A DNA stretch of 64,000 bases from Paenibacillus ferrarius (GTDB taxonomy: Bacteria; Bacillota; Bacilli; Paenibacillales; NBRC-103111), in assembly GCF_002027705.1 (NCBI RefSeq), contig NZ_MBTG01000012.1, positions 62,001 through 126,000 on the forward strand, read 5' to 3'. Both the position numbers and the translations under genes were made by a program. The notes under the pieces are model-generated. The model was given only the letters and a program-made list of their open reading frames with translations, was not told the origin of the DNA and did no database searches. Shown here piece by piece: positions 16,642 through 25,281 of the stretch (position 1 is its first letter; each line of letters opens with the position of its first letter).

Positions 16642-16897
16642 AGTACTACAAGCGCATATGGAACACAGCAAAGAAGAAGGTTACATCGGAAAAGTGGAAT
16701 TTAAAGTAGAAGGTCACGAACATCCCTACGAGATCACGCTTCATAGCAAACGCGGCAAGGATGACTGGAGCTATGCATTGAACTTCTTGAACGAATCCGG
16801 CAAGGAAGAGGATATCGAAGCGGTCGAAGAGCTGCTGGAAGAAGATGAATACTTCGATAAGCTAGTTGAAGCGGCGCAGAGCTCATTAACGAAGTAG
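16634..16897 (+). CDS. Small acidic hypothetical protein
   Basis: 87 residues from the ATG at 16634, with AAAGGATGA ten bases upstream. It begins MIEVLQAHMEHSKEEGYIG and ends in a strongly acidic helix (EDIEAVEELLEEDEYFDKLVEA). It overlaps the end of the hydrolase gene by eight bases and is followed by a terminator. No family recognised. Confidence 0.75.
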   Translation: MIEVLQAHMEHSKEEGYIGKVEFKVEGHEHPYEITLHSKRGKDDWSYALNFLNESGKEEDIEAVEELLEEDEYFDKLVEAAQSSLTK

Positions 16898-16982
16898 ATT
16901 GCATGGTTGGAGAGAGAAGCTGGCTCTAATGGAAGTAAGGCAAAAAGACGGACTATCAAGCTATTTGTGCAGTCCAAAAAGG

Positions 16983-17019
16983 ACCTTCAACCCCACTTTC
17001 GTGGAGCTGAAGGTTTTTT
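16983..17019 (+). terminator. Terminator after the hrpB-hydrolase cluster
   Basis: ACCTTCA pairs with TGAAGGT around an inner CCCAC/GTGG stem with a TTTC loop, then six T residues. Confidence 0.88.
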
Positions 17020-17095
17020 CATCGGCGTGGACTTAGTGAAGATTGCTTGCTCCACTCAGCTTTATACGGCTCTGCCAACCAACGAATCGCTCCCT

Positions 17096-17128
17096 ATATG
17101 TACATACAAGTTAAGTGAGTGATATAAT
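17096..17128 (+). promoter_or_regulatory. araR promoter with AraR-like operator
   Basis: ATATGTACATACAAGT at 17096-17111 matches the perfect palindrome in front of araB at 13 of 16 positions. A -10 TATAAT lies at 17123-17128, so the operator covers the -35. This fits autoregulation of araR. Confidence 0.78.
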
Positions 17129-17158
17129 ACGTTCAGAATCAAACGCACGAGGTGAAAG

Positions 17159-18271
17159 ATGAAAGAGAAGCAACTACCGAAATATATGCAGCTGAAACAA
17201 GAAATTTTATCATGGCTTCACGCAGGGAAGCTGAAAGCAAATGACCAAATGCCTTCAGAAAATGAAATTGCCGAGCAGTTTCAGATGAGCCGTCAAACCG
17301 TCCGTCAGACATTCGGGGAATTGGAGCAGGAAGGCTGGCTGTATCGCATGCAAGGCAAGGGGACTTATGTGTCTACGCCCCACACCCAAAAAAGTCGAGA
17401 TGTGCAGACAATCGGCATCCTGACGACCTATATATCTGATTATATTTTTCCGCATATTGTAAGAGGAGCAGAGTCGGCTTTACGTGCCCGCGGCTATCGG
17501 CTGCTGTTGTCTTCGACGGATAATGATAAGGAAAAAGAGAAAGAAAGCTTGCAGATGATGTTGAGCCAGCCGCTGAGCGGCCTGATTATTGAGCCGACAA
17601 GAAGTGCAGAAGGGAATCCGAATTTAAGCTTTTATTTATCTTTGGATTATCAGCATATTCCGTATTTAATGATCAATGAGCGATATCCGGAAATGAATTG
17701 TCCTTCTTTGATTGTAGATGATGAAGAGGGTGGATTTAAGGCGGCGCAGCATCTTATTGAATTAGGGCACCGCCGGATTGCCGGTTTTTTCAAAACGGAT
17801 GATTTGCAAGGCGTTAACCGGTTGAAAGGCTTCTTGCGCGCGCATCAGCAATATCAGATTCCTTTGCTTCCTGAGCTTGTTATTCATTACACGACAGCTG
17901 AAAAAGGACAGAAGCCTTACGAGAGTGCTATTGATCTCATCAATCAGCAGACTGAACGGCCAACAGCCTTCGTCTGTTATAACGATGAACTAGCGATTCA
18001 TTTGTTGGAAGCTGTACGTATAACAGGTTTGCAGGTGCCCCAAGATATTTCCTTAGTTGGTTTTGATGACTCTTCATTAGCATTGGCAACCGAAGTGAAG
18101 CTGACGACACTTACGCATCCCAAAACACAATTAGGAACTGACGCAGCGGAGCTTTTAATTGATATGATAGAGAACAAACGGAGAAATGGCAGTGAAGCTG
18201 GGAAAGTGTATCAGCCGGAGTTGATCATTCGAGAGTCAACGATAGGTGTAATGCCATCTCAGACCGATTAG
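17159..18271 (+). CDS. araR: Arabinose operon repressor AraR (GntR/LacI chimera)
   Basis: 370 residues. An N-terminal GntR-type winged helix (residues about 5-70: MPSENEIAEQFQMSRQTVRQ, YRMQGKGTYV) is fused to a LacI/periplasmic-binding-like sensor domain (VQTIGILTTYISDYIFPHIV, LIVDDEEGG, TAFVCYNDELAIHLLEA, ISLVGFDDS). This chimera is typical of AraR, which binds L-arabinose and represses the ara genes. The operator palindromes in front of araR and araB support the name. The regulator is intact although the operon it controls is decayed. Confidence 0.92.
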   Translation: MKEKQLPKYMQLKQEILSWLHAGKLKANDQMPSENEIAEQFQMSRQTVRQTFGELEQEGWLYRMQGKGTYVSTPHTQKSRDVQTIGILTTYISDYIFPHIVRGAESALRARGYRLLLSSTDNDKEKEKESLQMMLSQPLSGLIIEPTRSAEGNPNLSFYLSLDYQHIPYLMINERYPEMNCPSLIVDDEEGGFKAAQHLIELGHRRIAGFFKTDDLQGVNRLKGFLRAHQQYQIPLLPELVIHYTTAEKGQKPYESAIDLINQQTERPTAFVCYNDELAIHLLEAVRITGLQVPQDISLVGFDDSSLALATEVKLTTLTHPKTQLGTDAAELLIDMIENKRRNGSEAGKVYQPELIIRESTIGVMPSQTD

Positions 18272-18404
18272 AGAACAAAGAAGTGGAAGGCAGCTCAAAG
18301 TAGAATAGAAGAGGGATGGGTGTGAGGGTGGAAAGGCGCTTAGCGGTTGGAACCCCACATCCATCCCTCCCCATGGACAAAAGTATGGGGTTACACGCAA
18401 AAGG

Positions 18405-18435
18405 ACCGTCAGGATGTTTTTCCTGACGGTTTTTC
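18405..18435 (+). terminator. Terminator after araR
   Basis: ACCGTCAGGA and TCCTGACGGT form a perfect ten-pair stem with a TGTTTT loop, followed by five T residues. Confidence 0.9.
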
Positions 18436-18454
18436 TTATGTGAATGGAAAGCAG

Positions 18455-18701
18455 GGGACTCCCCCTTGAGAAGGGTTGAAGTGAAAAGCTGATTTCATTG
18501 GATTACTTCCAATGCAAGCTAGTTTGAAGAGCTGGAAGGACAATTTCACTGGATATACTCCAATGAATAATCTAAAAAGCAGGTATTTTGTGAGTGAATG
18601 GAGATTTTCATTGGATTAATTCCAGTGCAAGCTTGCAATAAGCCCTATAATGGTTGATTTCATTGGACAAATTCCAATGAGAAGAATAAATGGTTAACCG
18701 A
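18455..18701. repeat. R2 repeat, copy 1 (four CATTGGA/TCCAATG dyads)
   Basis: A non-coding element of about 247 bp that aligns along its whole length with 59372-59629. It contains four inverted repeats of the form CATTGGA-N4/5-TCCAATG at about 18496, 18547, 18609 and 18661, spaced 50-62 bp apart, and ends GAAGAATAAA...AACCGAC. It lies between araR and the araB remnant. Confidence 0.85.
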
Positions 18702-18873
18702 CGTCTGAGCTCCAAATGAGGATATAGATCAACTCAACTCTAATGGGAGGAAGTCTATGTAACAATAGGAATGCTGAGGAGTTGCATGGTCTGCCGTCCT
18801 GCTGCTAAGTCTGCTGCATCGCCGTGCGGCATGAAAAGAACAGAAAGTTCTTCTGGTAAAAAAGTCATAGTCA

Positions 18874-18897
18874 ACTTGTACGTACAAGTGATATACT
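18874..18897 (+). promoter_or_regulatory. araBA promoter with perfect AraR operator
   Basis: ACTTGTACGTACAAGT at 18874-18889 is a perfect 16-bp palindrome and matches the known AraR box type. The -10 TATACT follows at 18892-18897. The regulatory site is intact although the genes behind it are not. Confidence 0.88.
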
Positions 18898-18934
18898 CAT
18901 TTCTAGAGGCACATTAATTCGAAGGAGGCTCTCC

Positions 18935-19021
18935 ATGTCTAAAAAATATGCGATTGGCGTTGATTATGGAACCGAATCCGGCCGTGCCGTTAGATTATAC
19001 CCAATCAACCAAGGAGGCTAA
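18935..19021 (+). pseudogene. araB: Ribulokinase araB, reduced to a 28-codon remnant
   Basis: Behind GAAGGAGG, the ATG at 18935 starts MSKKYAIGVDYGTESGRAV, the exact N-terminus expected of L-ribulokinase (FGGY phosphate-binding motif DYGTESGR). It then runs into RLYPINQGG and stops at 19021. A full araB is about 550 codons, so nearly all the gene has been deleted in one step, leaving the start and the ribosome binding site AAGGAGG of araA. No kinase activity is possible. Some other ribulokinase would be needed for arabinose use. Confidence 0.88.
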
Positions 19022-19026
19022 CTAGC

Positions 19027-20413
19027 ATGAACCCTTTTAAAGAGAAAGTATTTTGGTTCGTAACCGGGAGTCAACATTTATATGGACCAGAGACTTTGCT
19101 TCAAGTGGAAGAGCATTCCAAACAAATGACAGAAGGCATTGACGCTAATGAGTCCATTCCTAGCAAATTGATTTTCAAACCGGTGCTTGTGGATTGCCGG
19201 CTTAGCCGAATACCGCAAGCCGCTGCTTCACCTGCATACACAGTTCAACCGCGATATTCCGTGGGAAACGATCGATATGGACTTCATGAACCTGAATCAA
19301 GCGGCTCATGGTGACCGTGAGTATGGCTTTATCGGTGCGCGCATGGGCATTTCCCGCAAAGTGGTTGTTGGTTATTGGGAAGACCCAGCTGTCCTTGGCC
19401 GCATAGCAGGGTGGATGCGTACGGCTGTTGCGTTCGTTGAAGGACGCAGTCTGAAAGTAGCGCGATTTGGCGATAACATGCGTCAGGTTGCAGTGACAGA
19501 AGGCGATAAAGTGGAAGCTCAAATCAAATTTGGCTGGTCCATCAATGGGTATGGTGTTGGTGATCTCGTCCAGCGTGTAGGAGATATTACGGAGTCTCAA
19601 GTGGATCAATTAATGGATGAATACAGCGAAAAGTATGACATTACAGAAGAAGGCCGCTCAGCAGGTCCTGTACGCGAGGCTATTCGCGAGCAGGCACGTA
19701 TTGAGCTTGGACTGAAGGGCTTCTTGGAAGAAGGCGGCTTCGGTGCATTTACGACGACTTTCGAGGATTTGTATGGGCTGAAGCAGCTTCCAGGACTTGC
19801 CGTTCAACGCTTGATGGAGCAAGGCTATGGCTTCGGCGGAGAAGGCGACTGGAAAACAGCCGCACTCACACGCGTGATGAAAATCATCGCAAATAACAAA
19901 GGTACGTCCTTCATGGAAGATTACACATACCATATGGAGCCAGGTCAAGAACTGGTTCTCGGTGCCCACATGCTTGAAATCTGTCCGACAATTGCCGCTA
20001 CGCGTCCAAAAATTGAGGTTCACCCGCTTGGTATTGGCGGCAAAGAGGATCCGGCTCGCCTTGTATTTGACGGTTCTTCCGGTGCTGCTCTGAATGCATC
20101 GCTCATTGATATGGGCAACCGGTTCCGACTGCTGATTAACGAGGTAGATGCTGTTCAACCAGCCAAAGCTATGCCGAAATTGCCGGTAGCACGCGTGCTG
20201 TGGAAGCCGCAGCCTTCCTTGCGTGACTCTGCTGAATCTTGGATTTATGCTGGCGGTGCACATCACACGGTATTCTCTTATAACGTAAGTACAGAGCAGT
20301 TGGTTGATTGGGCTGAGTTAGCAGGCGTGGAAGTTGTCATTATTAATAAACATACGAATCCTTTGCAGTTCCGCAATGAGCTTCGTTGGAGCGAAGTGGC
20401 GTGGAAACGCTAA
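19027..20413 (+). pseudogene. araA: L-arabinose isomerase araA with internal deletion and frameshift
   Basis: The start at 19027 gives MNPFKEKVFWFVTGSQHLYGPETL up to IFKPVL near 19186, then the frame changes. From 19190 on, [22 protein letters not shown] continues to the normal C-terminus [13 protein letters not shown]. Compared with the family (about 495 residues) roughly 35 codons between FKPVL and MWIAGL are missing, including the ITWMHTFSPAKM region, and the joint is out of frame. The downstream 408 codons, with the active-site regions [21 protein letters not shown] and AGGAHH, are otherwise intact. This argues for a recent event. Confidence 0.9.
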
Positions 20414-20496
20414 GCGAAAATTCGGAAGCCGGCCGAAACCATTTGCAGTGTTGCGCGAACAAATAGGTAATGACTATAACTCGCCTATTCTGAAAA

Positions 20497-20690
20497 AAAC
20501 TGCGTTGATGCAGGCTTTTGGGATCAGATCGCGTGAAAAGCGGAGAAAGCCTGCGATTGTGCAGGCTTTCTCATGTTTTTCCATCCTGGGATGGCAAAAA
20601 GGTCTCAAAAGGATGCATCATTGCAGGCTTTTCCCTTTTACCCCGGTTTCCAAGACGAAAAGGATGCATAATCGCAGGAATTACGCGTTA
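20497..20690. repeat. R1 repeat, locus B
   Basis: Units CCTGCGATTGTGCAGGCTTTCTC (near 20551), GGATGCATCATTGCAGGCTTTT (near 20612) and GGATGCATAATCGCAGGAATT (near 20661) are spaced about 50-60 bp apart, in the 517-bp gap behind araA. They match the units at 9.9, 36.6 and 61.3 kb. Apparent open frames across this region are products of the repeats. Confidence 0.8.
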
Positions 20691-20930
20691 ACTGAGCCAA
20701 AGTTAGCCGTGAGGCAGCGTGAGGCAGGGTGGCGTTTCCTACGCATATGACTGCCCTAAATTAGGGTTATTTGGTAGGGGGCAGCCTATTTCCACATGCT
20801 GTAAGAGAAAAGTCACATTTATCGATGTCAGTAAAATTTTCATCCATTGACTTCTTTATTTAAGATGCTATAAAGTGAATTCATATAAGCTTGTCCTGGA
20901 TTGGACAATATTGTGGGAGGCTAACACGAA

Positions 20931-21932
20931 ATGACGACGAAAGCGTATGAAGGTACCTATCAAGGAGAGAACGCGATTTGGCTGCAGGCTGGCCGTTATG
21001 AAGCGGTTGTTTTGCCTGAAATCGGAGCTAATCTCATTGCATTTAGAGATACGGAGAAAGAATATAAGTTTCTGCGCGAGCCTTCTTTAGAAGAAATGGA
21101 TTCGTTCAAAGAGCGTCCAATCGTACATGGCATTCCAGTGCTATTCCCGCCTAATCGTTATCAGGATGGCAAATTTCCTTGGAATGGCAAAGTGTATGAA
21201 TTCCCGGTGAATGAACCCGCAACAGGCAACCATTTACACGGTTTTGTACACAATATTCCATGGACTGTTGAGAAATTCGGCGCGGACGAATCAGAAAGTC
21301 ATGTGACATTGGCTTTGCAGGTGAGAGAAGGTCATTCCGTTTATGCGTATTTACCGCATTCTTTTACAATTCGTTTGACATACACATTAAATGAGTTCGG
21401 TTTACATCAAGATATTGCTGTACATAATGAAGGCACAGACGCTATGCCGTGTTTGTTGGCCTATCATACGACGATCAATGCGCCTTTTGCACCGAACAGT
21501 CAGCCTTCCGATTATGGGTTCAAAATGACGATCGGCAACCGCTGGAAGTTAAATGAAAGAATGCTGCCGACAGGTGAATATCAATCGTTAACAGCGGATG
21601 AAGAGAAGATGAAAGTAGGCGGCTTGTCGCCGTTCTTTGCATCCATGGACAACCACTATACAACAGCGCCGCAAAACGGCCGTAATTATATGGAGTTGAC
21701 AGATTCCCGCGAAGGGATCAAACTTGTCTATGATGTAGGAACCTCCTACAAGCAATGGATGATCTGGAATAATGGCGCTTCGGAAGGGTTCTTCTGTCCA
21801 GAACCGCAAATGAATCTGGTGAATGCTCCGAATGTCGATCTGCCTGCCGGAGAGATCGGTTTGGTATCGCTGGAGCCAGGCGAGGTTTGGGGCGAAAGAG
21901 CAAGACTATATACCATTGACTTGAAGAAATAA
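20931..21932 (+). CDS. Aldose 1-epimerase family protein
   Basis: 333 residues with the GalM-like beta-sandwich signature: VVLPEIGANLIAFRD, PVLFPPNRYQDGKFPWNGKVYEFP, a catalytic His in NHLHGFVHNIPW, and HTTINAPF. The C-terminus has EGFFCPEPQMNLVNAPN. GalM-type enzymes interconvert alpha and beta anomers of sugars. Its place just behind the ara genes suggests a role with arabinose or another plant sugar, but it has its own GGGAGG ribosome binding site and a gap of 517 bp. Confidence 0.86.
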   Translation: MTTKAYEGTYQGENAIWLQAGRYEAVVLPEIGANLIAFRDTEKEYKFLREPSLEEMDSFKERPIVHGIPVLFPPNRYQDGKFPWNGKVYEFPVNEPATGNHLHGFVHNIPWTVEKFGADESESHVTLALQVREGHSVYAYLPHSFTIRLTYTLNEFGLHQDIAVHNEGTDAMPCLLAYHTTINAPFAPNSQPSDYGFKMTIGNRWKLNERMLPTGEYQSLTADEEKMKVGGLSPFFASMDNHYTTAPQNGRNYMELTDSREGIKLVYDVGTSYKQWMIWNNGASEGFFCPEPQMNLVNAPNVDLPAGEIGLVSLEPGEVWGERARLYTIDLKK

Positions 21933-22024
21933 AATGATACGTACCCCTTTGGCGCATGGAGAGAATCCGACGTGATGATCTGCAGGCAGCGAGGGGTATT
22001 TTTTCGGAAAGGTAAGGTGTACGA

Positions 22025-22198
22025 ATGGACAATCAAGAAAATGCGCAAATGGAAGCATATATTGCGGAAAATAAGAAATTAAAGCAGGAGAACGAACGAT
22101 TGAAACAAGAAATTGCCAGATTACGCGGTGTTAAACGGCCATCAGGTGAAGCTATGGATACGATGTCGACGAAGTTGAAAGAGGCATTAAGAGAATAA
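22025..22198 (+). CDS. Small coiled-coil protein
   Basis: 57 residues. Residues about 7-35 form a leucine-zipper-like coiled coil (AYIAENKKLKQENERLKQE) with Leu and Ile at heptad positions; the rest is polar and ends KLKEALRE. GGAAAGGTAAGG precedes the ATG at 22025. No family recognised. Confidence 0.65.
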   Translation: MDNQENAQMEAYIAENKKLKQENERLKQEIARLRGVKRPSGEAMDTMSTKLKEALRE

Positions 22199-22277
22199 AA
22201 AGCGTTCATATTAAAGCTTGTTCGACAAATGCGATGGCATTCGGTATAATGAAAACTGCCAAAAGGAGGGAAAAGAA

Positions 22278-22610
22278 ATGAACGAAACCTTACCACCAAA
22301 AACGTGTTCGATCGACCGACTTGTAACCAAAGAAGCGGAAGTTAGCAAGGTACTCGCTGGATCCAAAACAGCTTGCAGACGCAATGGACGCTATGCCGAT
22401 ATCGGTGAAACGATGGAGCTGAATGGCAACTCATTCACGGTGACCAAAGTGTACCAACAATCACTAGGTGAGTTAACTGTTGAAGATGCAAAGGCTGAAG
22501 GGCATGAAACTGTCGAGGAATACCGCGATAGCATTCTATCTATTCATCCAGGTATGCCATGGCTGCCGCAAATGAAAGTATGGGTTCACGAATTCCAAAA
22601 ATCGGAATAA
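22278..22610 (+). CDS. ASCH-domain (PUA-like) protein
   Basis: 110 residues from the ATG at 22278, with AAAGGAGGG upstream; the longer frame from 22218 lacks a ribosome binding site. The sequence GSKTACRRNGRYADIGETMELNG, FTVTKVYQQSLGELTVEDAKAEGHETVEEY is typical of ASCH domains, a PUA-like fold thought to bind RNA. Specific target unknown. Confidence 0.82.
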   Translation: MNETLPPKTCSIDRLVTKEAEVSKVLAGSKTACRRNGRYADIGETMELNGNSFTVTKVYQQSLGELTVEDAKAEGHETVEEYRDSILSIHPGMPWLPQMKVWVHEFQKSE

Positions 22611-22619
22611 AACAAACGA

Positions 22620-22653
22620 AAAACAGTGCGGATCTAAGGATCTGCACTGTTTT
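22620..22653 (+). terminator. Terminator after the ASCH gene
   Basis: AAAACAGTGCGGATC pairs with GATCTGCACTGTTTT (one G-U pair) around a TAAG loop. Confidence 0.88.
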
Positions 22654-22676
22654 GTTAAATTTTTTTCATAGAATGG

Positions 22677-23123
22677 ATGATGGTTTTGAGTTGGTATGTT
22701 TGCCTTTTATATCTCCATATTTTCAGTGTTGTATTAAGCATTGGGCCTTATTTTATTCTATTTCCGCTGCTGGCCAAAATTCGAACAGCGCCTTTCGAGC
22801 AGCTGCCTGATTATCTGGAGCCGTTCCGTATCACGGTGCGATTAACGAAACATGCCGGTCATGTGCTTGTGGCAACGGGTATTATTCTTACATGGATAAC
22901 GTCGTGGACGTGGGATACGTCCTGGATTGTCGTCACCGTTTTGATTATGGTCGCTTCTCTGTACTTTATTGCACGGGCCTTTTCACCACTGCTGCGCAAG
23001 CTCAAAGCGCCTCATGAAGACCGCAATGACTTAGTAAATAAGCTGCGCAAAGCGTTAATCTGGTATGTGATTATTACGCTCTCCATGATGTGGTTTATGG
23101 TGGCTAAACCGAACATATGGTAA
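22677..23123 (+). CDS. Four-helix membrane protein, DUF2269-like
   Basis: About 148 residues with four hydrophobic segments (about 5-30, 58-78, 82-102, 125-144). It resembles DUF2269-type small membrane proteins of Bacillales. No clear ribosome binding site precedes the ATG at 22677, so the start is uncertain. It converges on the methyltransferase gene with only four bases between the stops. Confidence 0.65.
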   Translation: MMVLSWYVCLLYLHIFSVVLSIGPYFILFPLLAKIRTAPFEQLPDYLEPFRITVRLTKHAGHVLVATGIILTWITSWTWDTSWIVVTVLIMVASLYFIARAFSPLLRKLKAPHEDRNDLVNKLRKALIWYVIITLSMMWFMVAKPNIW

Positions 23124-23127
23124 TGTG

Positions 23128-23826
23128 CTAAACGTTTGGTTTGCGAGCATACATGACTACGAAATTATAATATTTGTAGACGCAGTCGACATCAATGAAA
23201 CCAGTGGTTCGCAGCCAACCCAGCTGCAGATCAAGGGGAGCCATCTTATCCAGCTTCGTCCTTTCATAAGCGGCTTGCAAGGCTTCATAGCTTAAGTCGG
23301 TTGCTTCTATTTTGGCCTCCCAATCGGAACGGTAAAGCTGATCGAGAAAGGGGCTGCTGCCCAGCACTTGATCGGCATTGACGAAAAGGCCGCCTGGCTT
23401 AAGCAGTTTATAAATGTGATCAAATAAGATTTGCTTCGCAGCATCCTCAAGATGATGGATGGAGAGGGCAGAGACGATACAGTCAAAAGGCTCAGAGCTT
23501 TCGAACGTACTGTAATCGCCGGTAAACATCGTTATGTTAGGTTGATTGTCTCCAAAACGAAGTTTGGCAACATCAAGCATCCCCTGTGAAAGATCGATTA
23601 AGGTGAGCTTGGCGGCAGGATTTTGCTCAAGGATATAAGATGAGAAAAGTCCTGTACCGGCACCTAGGTCCAGTATTCGCGGCGCTGGCTGGTTGGTTTG
23701 AGCCAAAGCAGCGGCCGTCTGGTAGAAGTCGTCGAAACAGGGAATCAGCTTTCTTCGCTGGCTGTCATACTTTTCCGCTACTTCATTAAATTTCATCGTA
23801 ATATTCTCATTTGACTGCTTATCCAT
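23128..23826 (-). CDS. Class I SAM-dependent methyltransferase
   Basis: 232 residues from the ATG at 23826; a GTG at 23838 is possible but overlaps the GGAG site. SAM-binding motif I is ILDLGAGTGLFSSYIL, followed by LTLIDLSQGML and a typical SIHHLED after motif II and LLKPGGLFVNAD. Monocistronic. The substrate is unknown. Confidence 0.87.
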   Translation of the reverse strand: MDKQSNENITMKFNEVAEKYDSQRRKLIPCFDDFYQTAAALAQTNQPAPRILDLGAGTGLFSSYILEQNPAAKLTLIDLSQGMLDVAKLRFGDNQPNITMFTGDYSTFESSEPFDCIVSALSIHHLEDAAKQILFDHIYKLLKPGGLFVNADQVLGSSPFLDQLYRSDWEAKIEATDLSYEALQAAYERTKLDKMAPLDLQLGWLRTTGFIDVDCVYKYYNFVVMYARKPNV

Positions 23827-23976
23827 GGTTAGATCCACTCCGTTCTGTTGAATGCTTGCTAGGTTATGGAGTTCATTCTAACTGGAAAACGGCAAGAAAT
23901 CTAAGACATAAAACCGATTATCTTTATAGGTATAAACTATAAATGGGATGCTGCCTATTGGGAAATAGGCATTGGT

Positions 23977-24405
23977 TCATGCTTTAACACGTCGAAATAA
24001 ATGATGGATGACCTCTGAGAAGACGAGACCGATAGCGATAGCACCAGATAACATGAACGCTTTTGCAGCCATCTGTACGGCCAAATCGTAGTTATTGAGG
24101 ACGACATTCCTCATGGCATCATAGGCTAAACCGCCGGGAACTAACGGGATAATCCCAGAGACGCTAAAGACGATGACAGGTGTTTTGTAGATTTTAGCGA
24201 AAAATTGGCTGACTACGGTAACGAAAAATGAAGCGATCAACGTAGCCAGAATGGGATTAAGGGGAATCAATTGACAAGATACGTACAGCATCCAACCAAC
24301 CATACCCACGAAACCACATTGGACAAGTGATCGTTTGGGCACGTTGAAAAGGATAGCGAAAGCGGCTGTTGCGATAAAGCTCGTAAGGAGCTGCTGAAGC
24401 ATCAT
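23977..24405 (-). CDS. Threonine/serine exporter, small subunit (YjjB/DUF3815)
   Basis: 142 residues with about four membrane helices and the ThrE C-terminal-domain motif SGIIPLVPGGLAYDAMRNVV. It begins by overlapping the stop of the upstream DUF1212 gene by four bases. Together the two correspond to the two halves of ThrE, as in E. coli YjjB and YjjP. Amino acid export is inferred from the family. Confidence 0.87.
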   Translation of the reverse strand: MMLQQLLTSFIATAAFAILFNVPKRSLVQCGFVGMVGWMLYVSCQLIPLNPILATLIASFFVTVVSQFFAKIYKTPVIVFSVSGIIPLVPGGLAYDAMRNVVLNNYDLAVQMAAKAFMLSGAIAIGLVFSEVIHHLFRRVKA

Positions 24406-25181
24406 CCCATCATCCCCTCCCCGCTATAAAAGGAAAGCACGAACGCGATGCCGGCTCCAATGGCAAAAGCGGTTAAGAAAGCTTCTGCCCCCTTGGAAAC
24501 GCCGGATACGAAATGTCCAGCCATTAAATCTCTCACCGCGTTCGTGATGAGCAGGCCAGGGACAAGCGGCATAACGGAGCCGATGATGATGATATCCAGA
24601 TCATGTCCCAGCTTGAGGGATACGAAGAGGAAAGCCATCGTCCCAATGAGCAAGGAAGCCAGAAACTCGGCAAAAAACTTGATGGGCACTAAGCGGTGAA
24701 AATAACCAAGGAATGCAAAGCCAGCACCACCGGCAACGAAAGCGGGCAGGAAATCCGACCATTTGCCTTGAAACATCATTAAGAAGCAACCGCTGGCAAT
24801 GGCTGCGGATAAGATTTTGATCCACGTCGGATATCCGGCTTTGGCAACCTCGATCTCTTCCAGCAGCCAATGAGCCTCAGAGGGGGTAAGCTCGCCTCTG
24901 CTGATCTGTCTGGAAATAGCATTCACGACCGTCACTTTGTGCAGATCGGTAGAACGGGCGGAAATACGGATAAGGCGGGTCGTTTGCTCTGGACCATCAA
25001 TAGAGAATATGATGCCGGTAGGCGTCACAAAGCTATGTGAGTTAGGAATGCCAAAGGCTTTGGCCACATGGCTCATCGTATCTTCAACGCGGTAGGTTTC
25101 GCCGCCATTTTCTAGCATGATTTTGCCTGCGAGTAAACAGACTTGCGCGATTTCGTAGTTGGTGCTGGAGGGATGCTCCAT
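24402..25181 (-). CDS. Threonine/serine exporter, large subunit (YjjP/DUF1212)
   Basis: 259 residues. The soluble N-terminal half has the DUF1212 signature ENGGETYRVEDTMSHVAKAFG and FVTPTGIIFS; the C-terminal half has about five helices with SVMPLVPGLLITNAVRDLMAGHFVSG. It forms a two-gene operon with the DUF3815 subunit. Confidence 0.88.
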   Translation of the reverse strand: MEHPSSTNYEIAQVCLLAGKIMLENGGETYRVEDTMSHVAKAFGIPNSHSFVTPTGIIFSIDGPEQTTRLIRISARSTDLHKVTVVNAISRQISRGELTPSEAHWLLEEIEVAKAGYPTWIKILSAAIASGCFLMMFQGKWSDFLPAFVAGGAGFAFLGYFHRLVPIKFFAEFLASLLIGTMAFLFVSLKLGHDLDIIIIGSVMPLVPGLLITNAVRDLMAGHFVSGVSKGAEAFLTAFAIGAGIAFVLSFYSGEGMMG

Positions 25182-25281
25182 GGTTATTGTTCACTCCTGC
25201 ATAGATATTTGCCAAAAGTATACTATACCATGAAATCATAATAAAATTAATGGAGCCGGCATCATCGAGAAGGAGAGTGTC

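Noticed and set aside
19187-20413. A functional, shortened arabinose isomerase starting at the TTG at 19187
   Set aside because: The TTG has no ribosome binding site and the product would lack about 90 N-terminal residues of the first domain.
20334-20750. 138-codon frame running from araA into the R1 repeats
   Set aside because: It begins inside the last part of araA in another frame and continues through repeat text.
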